Source: Chionoecetes opilio
Taxonomy: Eukaryota; Arthropoda; Malacostraca; Decapoda; Majidae
Reading direction: 5' to 3'
NCBI GenBank assembly: GCA_016584305.1
Contig: JACEEZ010019764.1
Location: forward strand, 260,001 to 324,000
Length of the DNA: 64,000 nucleotides
The translations under genes were made by a program, and so were the position numbers. This document shows positions 34,401-43,097 of this stretch, in pieces. The notes under the pieces are model-generated. The model saw only the letters and a list, made by a program, of their open reading frames with translations, ran no database searches and was not told the DNA's origin. Every line of letters begins with the position of its first letter. The stretch's first letter is position 1.

Positions 34401-37400
34401 GTACCTTACGTGCCTTTCAGATCACGTGTGGAGTGCCACTATTGTGGTTACACGGGACACCTTGCGCAGAATTGCTGGAAAAAGGCGAAAGATGTGGCAG
34501 CCTTTAAACCTGTGTGTGTAGCGAACCAGGAGCCAGCATGTGATATTGTAACGGTAAAGGGGACGAGTGTTACTCAAGGCATTAATGTTCCGGTTAGGCC
34601 GGTTAATTTGATTTCCACCCTCAGTGAAGACACGCGCGTTGAGAGTGTCGTGAAGGGCGCTGTGTTATTGGAAGGCTCTGTTCTTGAGGGCGCTGAGAAG
34701 GACCCAACTCTTGGCACGTACCAAGCGTTTTTGTCCCAAGGTTCTGTGAGCTCCCAGGGGGGGGAAGCAGAACTTACCATTTTAAGGGATTCAGGGGCGT
34801 TGCAATCCCTTATGCTTGCAAGTCTTGTCCCCGTGGAGGAAACGGGTGAGAGAGTAGCTATCAGGTCACTGTGTGGATTTGAGTCAGTGCCGCTCGCTGA
34901 AGTGAAGTTGAGCTGTGGGCTGGTTAATGGGCCCGTGTTAGTAGGGCTGGTTGATCAGCTCCCTGTGACTGGTGTGGATTTCGTGCTGGGGAACGATTTG
35001 GCCGGCGGGAAGATGAGCCCGCCTGCCCTGTCTGAACATCCCAGCATGGTCGCACCCAGTGAGGTGCTCCTGAGTAAGCTTGAGCAAGAGGAGCCTGAAC
35101 TTTTTCCTGTGTGTGAGGTGACCAGTGCTATGGACGCCTCGCGGGCGCGCCATGAGAGAGACAGAGAGGTCTCGGCAGAGGAAGTTCCTGATGTGATAGA
35201 TGAAAGTCTTGGTCTCGAAGAGTTCTTCGAGGATGTAATTGAATCCTCAGAGGTTCAGGTAGCCATAAATAGCCGGCAAGCCCCGATCGACGCTCAACAC
35301 CGTGACCCTGAGTTGACACAGATAAGGGAAGTTTGTAATGGGGATCATGATGGGGTTGGGGTCAAGAGAGATGAACACGAGTTGAGATGTAAGTTAGTGG
35401 GAAAACTTAACACCAGTGCTAACGGTGCGCCCCTCGTCCCCACTGCAACTTTTGATGAGCCATTTGAGAGTGTTAGGAGTTTTGATGGGACCCCCTCGAG
35501 GGCGTCCACAGTTTATTGTTATCTCTTAACCATGTTGGTCATGGTAACGAGGTATTTTGAGGCGGTGGCCTTTTGTGACTCCCACTCCCTAAGTATAGTG
35601 GGTGCCTTGCTAAGGTTTTTCACTCATTTTGTAATACATGAGGTTTTGAAAGGAGTGGTGAGCTTTGTAATCACCCCAGACCATAGGGAAACTCAGAGTT
35701 TGGGTAAAATGTATATGTATATGTTGAATGAGTGTTTCCCCAGAGAGCTAGAGGAACCACCCGATCGAGTGGCCTTGTGTGTGGCGCCAATGACGGATGT
35801 CAACGCTGAGGTCCCTGGCGCGTTACCCCCGAGTGCCGCGGAGCTTGGGAAGGACACCACCAGGCCAGGCCGGGAGCTCGGGAGCAAGTTGGAGCACCTG
35901 TCTGGGGAGTCGAGAGGGGCGCTGTTCGCCCTTCTGGCCCGATACCCGAAGGTGTTCAGGGTCAGTCCTGGACGCACAAGGCTCGTGCCTCAGGTTGTTG
36001 ATGTGGGAGACGCTTGCTCAGTGAAACAAGCCCAGTACCGCGTCAGTCCAGAGCGTGCTGAGGTTAAGATAGAGCTTCAGTACCTGCTGGGGCAAGGTTG
36101 GTTTGGGTGCGGGAGACACATATGGAAATATCAGTATTTTTTGGTTGCTTAGTGAGTGTATATTGATGATGATTATATTTAGTGAGATGTGGAGTGAATA
36201 AAATAAGGTTGTTGTGGTATAATGTTAAGTTATTTTTTCTGGTACGAAAATTCTCACTACGAGAATTTTCTATTTTGACGGGGGAAGGTGTGACGAAATT
36301 CATATTTCCCGCGTATGTGTTGTGATGGGTCAAAATGGCCGGGGCAGAGTGTAGCCCCGCCCCCTTTGGAGGAAGTATGGGTAACGAGAGGGTTGCCACC
36401 CGCCGCCAGATAGGTCACCCATATAAAACAGGTCGTGACCCTTGCCTCGACCCCACTCCAATCATTCCACTCTTATAGTGTTGTGTGAGGAGCCACTGTG
36501 ACGGCGTGGGCACACCACGTGGGAGGCTGTGTGAGTCCTCCTTTCTAACCCTTGATACCAGGGTATTGTGAGTATCTTGTGAAGTGTTTTCATCATTATT
36601 AGTTCACCGATGTCGGGTGGGCTGTATTTACGGAAAGTGAGAGTAGGAGGGAAGTAGGTGATGAGGCTCAGTAGAAGTGCTCTTTTGTGATTGGGAGGAT
36701 AACGTTCAGTAGAAGCGTTGTGTGTTATGTTTAACGTTCAGTAGAAGCGTTGTGTTATGCATAGAGACTCAGTGGAGTCCTCTTGTTGTTATGGTATAGA
36801 CGCTCAGTAGAAGTGCTCTTAAGGTGTTTTTGTGTGTTGAGGCTGGAAGTTAAAGAGAGACGGAAAGTGAGAGTGAGTGAGATTTTGGTAGCGTTGCGCG
36901 TGGTATCCCTATCTGCGAGTCTTTTGTGACCGTGCATTCAAGTGTTTATCTGTTGTACCAAGGAATTGGAGTTAAGCGTGTTAATTATATAAGGATTTCA
37001 TATGTTGATCTTGTTTTAAATATCCTGATTTAATTTAATTAGACCAACGTGTCCCTGGGGCATGGCCTGGGGTGGCGACCTTGTGTCACCGACCGTGACA
37101 ATACCCTTAAGAGGGTACATGGGAGAGTAGTGTTGACATTCAGGGAGATAGAAGCCATTTTCTGGTGGACAAGGATTGAGGAGGAAGAAATAGAACGGGG
37201 AGAGGAAATAAAGCGGTAATTGGGAATTGCAACAGAGGGTTGAGTAAGGAAAGTTTCTTGGAGGCAGATAACTTGAGGTTCATAGCAGGAAATCAGGAGA
37301 CGAAGGTCTTGTCTGTGGGAGCGGAAGTCCGCGAATGTTCCATTGGAGAAGACATTGTGTAGAGGTCAACGGGTAATGAGGGTTGTAATGGTAGCGGTAG

Positions 37401-40400
37401 TAGGGGGGTCAGGAGGTTCAGGGGCGTCAGGAGGTTCAGGGGCGTCAGGCGGGGGGTCGGGAGTAGAGGGTTCAGTAGGGTCCGGGGTATCGGGTGGGGG
37501 ATCGGACGTAGTAGCTGAAGGACAGTCAGTAGGGTCAGGGAGGTGAGGGGTCAGGGATGGGGATTGTTGAGACAATAGGGAGTCTAGTGTATAGCCAGGA
37601 GGGAGGGGTAAGGTAAGAACAGATGTGACAGTAGGGCGGGCAGAGGAAGTAGAAGATGGGGAGGACATAGGGTGATCAGAGGGAAGGGAAGAAGGGTGGA
37701 GTGGGGAGAAAGATGGAGAAGGAGAGGAAGAGGGGGAATGTTGGGAGTCAGGAGGAAGAGGGGTAGGTGGAAGATGGGAGGGAGTGGGATGTATCTCAGC
37801 TGAGACTGTGAGGATTGAGACAGAAGGTGGGGATAATGGAGCGGTTGGTGAAGAGGACAGAGGGGTCATGTCTTGAGGCTGAATGAAGTACTCTTCGATC
37901 ATAGCCATGGTCTCAGCTGGAGAGTTAGGACGGGAGACCTGGGAGGCACAGGGTTTCTTAGTAGGAGGAGATGTAGAAAGTGGGGTGTGAGGAGTTGAGG
38001 AGGAGAGAGAGGTAATGGGTGGTCCAGGGGGGGAGGAAGGGAGAGGACGTTTAGGCTGTTTGACAAGAGGAGGCCGAGGGGTGCGTTGAGGAAGGGGTGT
38101 GGGGATCGAGGAAGGGGTAGAGGTCGGAGTATCAGGATTGAGGACGGCAAAGGAGTTATTTGTGGAGAGGAAGGGGGCAGCAGGATGAGCAAAGGAAGGA
38201 CGAGTGGGAGGAGAAACAGGGAAAGAGAGGGTAGGAGAGGTTGTAGTAGGGGGATTCGGAAGAGTGGGATTGGAAATAAGCTGGGAGACGGGAGTAGGCG
38301 AAAAGCCTAGGCGGCGAGCTTCTTGGCGGGCTTCTCTCAGAGTTAAGCCCTTCTCAAATCTGATGAATGTCACTTCTGATTCGAAGTGGTAGATAGGACA
38401 ACCTCTGTAGAAAACGTTGTGGAAACCACCACAGTTAGCACATGTGGGCGACGTAGCAGGACATGAGGAACGAGCATGGCCAGGTTGAGCACAAAAAGTG
38501 CAGCGAGCAGAGGATCGGCAGTGCTTGGCAGGGTGGCCAAAACGCCAGCATGTCTGGCATTGGCGAGGATTAGGGTGGTAAGGTTTAACTGGCAAGTGTT
38601 CCCCGCCAACATAAATGCTATCAGGGAGCGTTTGCCTTTTGAAGGTGCCTTTGGCAATGTTGGTAGGGTACTTTCGGCGGCCCCGGGGTGGGATGGTGTA
38701 GCAGTAAACTGCAACGGCATCATAATCCTCTTCCAAAAGGTCGAGGAGGGGTTTTGCGCAGTTGGACCATTCTTTGTCATGGACTGGGCAAGCATGCGGG
38801 TGGATGGAAACAGTTCCGGTACAGGTGTTAAGATTAATGTCGGGCGTGATGTAGAATGGGTTGCCGTCCAGGTCTTTAAGATCGAGCATTGCATGAGCTT
38901 GTTCTTCAGTGTCAACTATCACCAGGCGGGACCGATCGGCGCGGGTACGGAATGTAACCTTGCCGACTTGTCGTTGGAGACATTTCTGGAAACTGAGGGT
39001 GCAAGCAGAGTGAGGGGCGTCACTGGGGACGATGAAGAAACGATCCCATTTGGCAGGACCAAAAAAAAGAGTGCTAAGAGAAGGGTGAGGGTGAGAAGTT
39101 GATGTGTGTGGGCGTGAGGAAGAGGCGACCGTGCGGACTTTAGTTCTCCCGGAGGGAGGGATGTAGGGTGCAAGGGTAGCGATACAGGATGAAGAAGAGG
39201 ACAAAGTTGTGGTTGGAGTGTTGTTTGGTGCTGAGGCTGGATTCTGGATCTGGCTAGGGGGCTCAGGAGCACTAAGTGACTCTGAGGGTTGAGCTTGGGG
39301 TACAGGCATATCAGTATTCCGGGACGTAGTCAAAAGAGAAGCAGGGGTCGGTAAACCAGGGGTATCATCAGGGTCATTTGGTAGAGGGGCCAGCCCTGAA
39401 GCCTCTATAAGGGTTGGATTATCATCATTGGCCACGGGGAGCCTGGAGTAAAGTGGGGGAAATAACCGGTCATCCTCTCAAGACCCCCATGAAGGGAAAG
39501 AGCAAAATTATAAGGGTATACCGTGCCCGTGTCACCCTGAGGCCGTTCATGACTGACCCGAAGCCAGCCTCATATCCCATCAGCACGGCTCTCACACCTT
39601 AGGAGGAAAGGGGGATAGGAGAAGGTACAAGAGGAGAGATAGAGGGAAGGAGGGGAAAAAGGAGAGAGACAGGAAAGGCCAGGCAAAATTAGTCAGACCG
39701 AGGACAGGGGCCAGCATAAGGTCAGCACTCCCCTCGCTTCCCTTGAGACCCAGAACATAATTTCCATTGTAATTTGGGTACCATTAGACGATGTTTAGTG
39801 AATATAAGTAGTATTTTATAGATATGACCTATTTAGTATCCTTGTCATCTAGCTAATTTGGAAAATGAAGTTACTTTTCGTAATTTTATGGCTATGAACG
39901 GACAATTTTATATAGCAAAGGAAAGATCTGGGCGTGAAGGGGTTAATGCTGTCCGCCCGGAGGATAATACTGGGGCACCAATACCAGCCCGTCAACAACA
40001 CTTCATACTACTCTCCTGTCTTCCTGCTGTGTCAAATACTCAATCCTCTATCTACTCCTTACACAGAAAATCTATACTAACTCATCCTATGTACATCTCA
40101 TCCTAATGACTGTACCTACATGAATATAGAAAATTCTCAGCAATGACTAATGAAAGAAATCAACCGTCAGAAAAAAAAGTTGAAAAATCACAACCCTCAG
40201 AGCTATATCATGCACATATTTTTTTCCAGGAATTCCAGCCTGATACCCATAAAAGCACTTAACTCATCATTGCTGACCCACTGGTCACACAAACAATATC
40301 ACGTGCATTGAATCCTAATAAACAATACATAATCAAGACATCAATAAACAATACATTATCAAAACATCACACTTAAACTACATTCAAAGCACACATAAAA

Positions 40401-43028
40401 CAGTAATTAAAGAAATTTCATGACATTATATGTAGTTTACATGATCATCATAATTTATCGATCAAAAATACTAATCGTTTGCTTTGAGAGCACCACAGGA
40501 GGGTGAGGAGGCTTACCGGAAGAGCCTCTTGTCACGGACAAAGCCCAGATTTTCATAAAGCCTGAGTGCCGGCTTGTTGGTGATCTCCGTCTCCAACACC
40601 ACCTCGTCCGCGTCGTCGGAGGCCATGGCACGGATGGCTCTCTGCACCAAGTTAGACCCTGAGGCAAAGGTCTCGAGTCAAATAAGCTATTTGCAAGGCT
40701 CAAACACAAAACAGATCAGAAGACATGAAAGAACTAAAAAGTATGAACAAGTTTTGGCTGTGACATACATGTACTTGAATTAGTATTTAGAATATAAAAA
40801 AGAACACCAGAAACAAATATTCATTTTGACTGCTATTAGGAATGCATCCTAACACACACTCACTTTCACATCTTCACTTACACATCTAATAATAAGTATG
40901 AATCTTTCTGCTTTCTTTAGAACCAATCTTATGCTGGGCTAAACTGTTTGCTTAGGTCAATGTTCCGTTATGGCATAGTAATTCAGTGAGAAATATACCT
41001 TGACTTCAACACCTGCATGGAAGGCACAGGACCACCGTCTACTCCTTCCAGGCATACAAGCCTTTCAAAGTCAAGCCATCTGAATTTTGAGTTTATCACC
41101 ATTCACACATTGCAATATAGAATGTTCAGGATTGGACATGACGAGTACTCTACAAATACCCGTCGGATGAACACATTTTCTGATGGCGAGTGGTCGGATA
41201 ACACAACCTGCCTGTAGGCTTGTGATTTTATCCACCCTAGCTTCCCGTCAAGGCAATGGATTTACTGTACATATAAAATAGCTACTCTATGCAATATGAA
41301 TGATTATAATCAATGCTCAATAAGTATTTCTAATTATAGTAAAACAAAACAATTTGGAAAAAAGTTACTAAAAAATTACCCCAGCAATATTATAACAAGG
41401 GCATATGAGAAGCTCCACATCTTCACCTACATCAGCCCAGCTGACACATAAGAACACAAGAAAGAACATAAGAAAATAAGGAAGCTACAAGAGGCTGAGA
41501 CCTACATGAGGTAGTTCCTGTTACTTAACTCTACCTATATCCACCTCTCTTCCCCATCCATGAATTTATCCAGACTCCTTTTATAAAGACCCCAATAAAC
41601 TCCGCATTGACCACCTGACGACTGAGTAACACAGCATACACTACTTCACTTACCAATTTTTCTTTTGCGAAACCTGTGATCAACGGCAAGCATTGCAATA
41701 TAGCCTCGGACTGTGACCTTCTTGTGCACGTCCAGCTTACAAACGATGGCTCCCACCACCTCCCTGTTCGAGACAGCCTGAAGCATACACAAGGTTCAGT
41801 GAGACATTAGGGCCTTATCAAACATATATGTAACCTGCAGAAAGATTAACCTATCCTTATGTTATAAATAAAAGGCATAAGAACAACATATCCTAATAAG
41901 AAAGTCCAGACACAGTACAGCACAGATGACAAAGAACTGACACCAAACCATATTTTGGGCAAAGGTAAGGAGGCACACTTCTGCTATGGCCATCCTCTTG
42001 AAGAAGCTCTAAGTAACATATAAAAGAAGAAAAGCAGATAGATACAGACAGACAGACATATTGTATTGATAGATGGAGATAGACAGACTGATAGATTGAC
42101 AGTTCCAAAAAAATTACTTATATATAAGTAAATGCTACATACAATAATGACTTGTGAACATTTGCCATACAAACACTTGTTATTTTTCAGATGTGAACTG
42201 AGCTATAAATAAATCATAATAAGCCATAACACAATCATGAGGAATGTAATCAACTGTATCAAAACTCCACGTTAAAGTAATCTGAGCAGTATTAACCCCT
42301 TGAGGCCCAGAACGTAATTTCCATTGTAATTTGACTACCATTAGACAATTTTAATTAATATAAGCAATACTTTATAAATTATGACCTGTTTAGTATCCTT
42401 GTCGACTAACTAATTTGGTATATTGTTACTTTTCATTATTTTATGGCTCGACAACATACAATTTTATATAGCAAAGAAAAGATCTGGGCGTGAAGGGGTT
42501 AATAGATACAAAAGAAAAACGGAAGTTGATTCATGGCAGTTGTCTACAGCAAATCAGCAGTTTTATCTACCTGAAAAAATAGTATGATGATGCACATAAC
42601 TAAAACTAAGCAGCACACCAATTACTACATTTCAGTTCTCATTATAACTTATAAGAATTCTTCATTTCGGTCACACGACACAAATGACCAATGACGAAGA
42701 GGTCCTATTATACATCAGCTCAGTACCTTACAAATACTGTATTTCGTTTAGGAATATTTCAACACAGCGCTGGCACTCACCCAAACCCCCAGCACTGCAT
42801 TGTGTGACTGTGAGGCTGCACAAATAGTCATCAAGTATGCAAGGCTGCCTCAATGCAATCACATACATTTGATCTCAAGTTCTGCCATGCCAAATATTAC
42901 GGCAATTATATTACAATTACAAATATTAATACATGCTATCATTGAAGTGGTGGTTGTAGTAGTGTGTAGTAGTAGTAGTGGTGATAGTAGTAGTAGAAGT
43001 AGTAACTGTTGTAGTGGTAGTAGTAGTG

Positions 43029-43097
<69 letters not shown>

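Larger units (their letters stand above)
32588..37100 (+). mobile_element. Gmr1-like Ty3/Gypsy LTR retrotransposon, internally deleted (4.5 kb)
   Basis: LTRs of 813 and 812 bp, TG...CA bounded, are about 98-99% identical by eye, implying a recent insertion. The target duplication is ATAC (32584-32587 and 37101-37104). A TGG-starting primer-binding site follows the left LTR; a polypurine tract precedes the right LTR. The single coding region reads gag (SCAN-like region, CCHC knuckle), protease (DSGA), integrase remnant, then the segment that normally leads into RT. The RT and RNase H are gone. Integrase before RT is the unusual order known for Gmr1-like Ty3 elements. It sits in the endonuclease frame of the LINE, antisense to NAA30. 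Confidence 0.88.
31440..39739 (-). mobile_element. Jockey/I-group LINE, RT-deleted, split by an LTR retrotransposon
   Basis: Reading on the minus strand: a 5' region, ORF1 (39435-37366), start of the endonuclease with QWNIRG (about 37335) to 37105, LTR element insertion (37100-32588), rest of the endonuclease to about 31900, then a jump to the polyprotein C-terminus with its CCH finger, stop, a 3' UTR and the tail ATTAAATCAATCAATC (31451-31466). The RT and RNase H region is missing. The orientation is the same as NAA30, in whose last intron it lies. Another 3' end copy is at 43738-43903. Confidence 0.85.

Noticed and set aside
38476..39102. Plus-strand frame opposite the LINE ORF1
   Set aside because: Shadow of ORF1, whose minus-strand frame contains three zinc knuckles.
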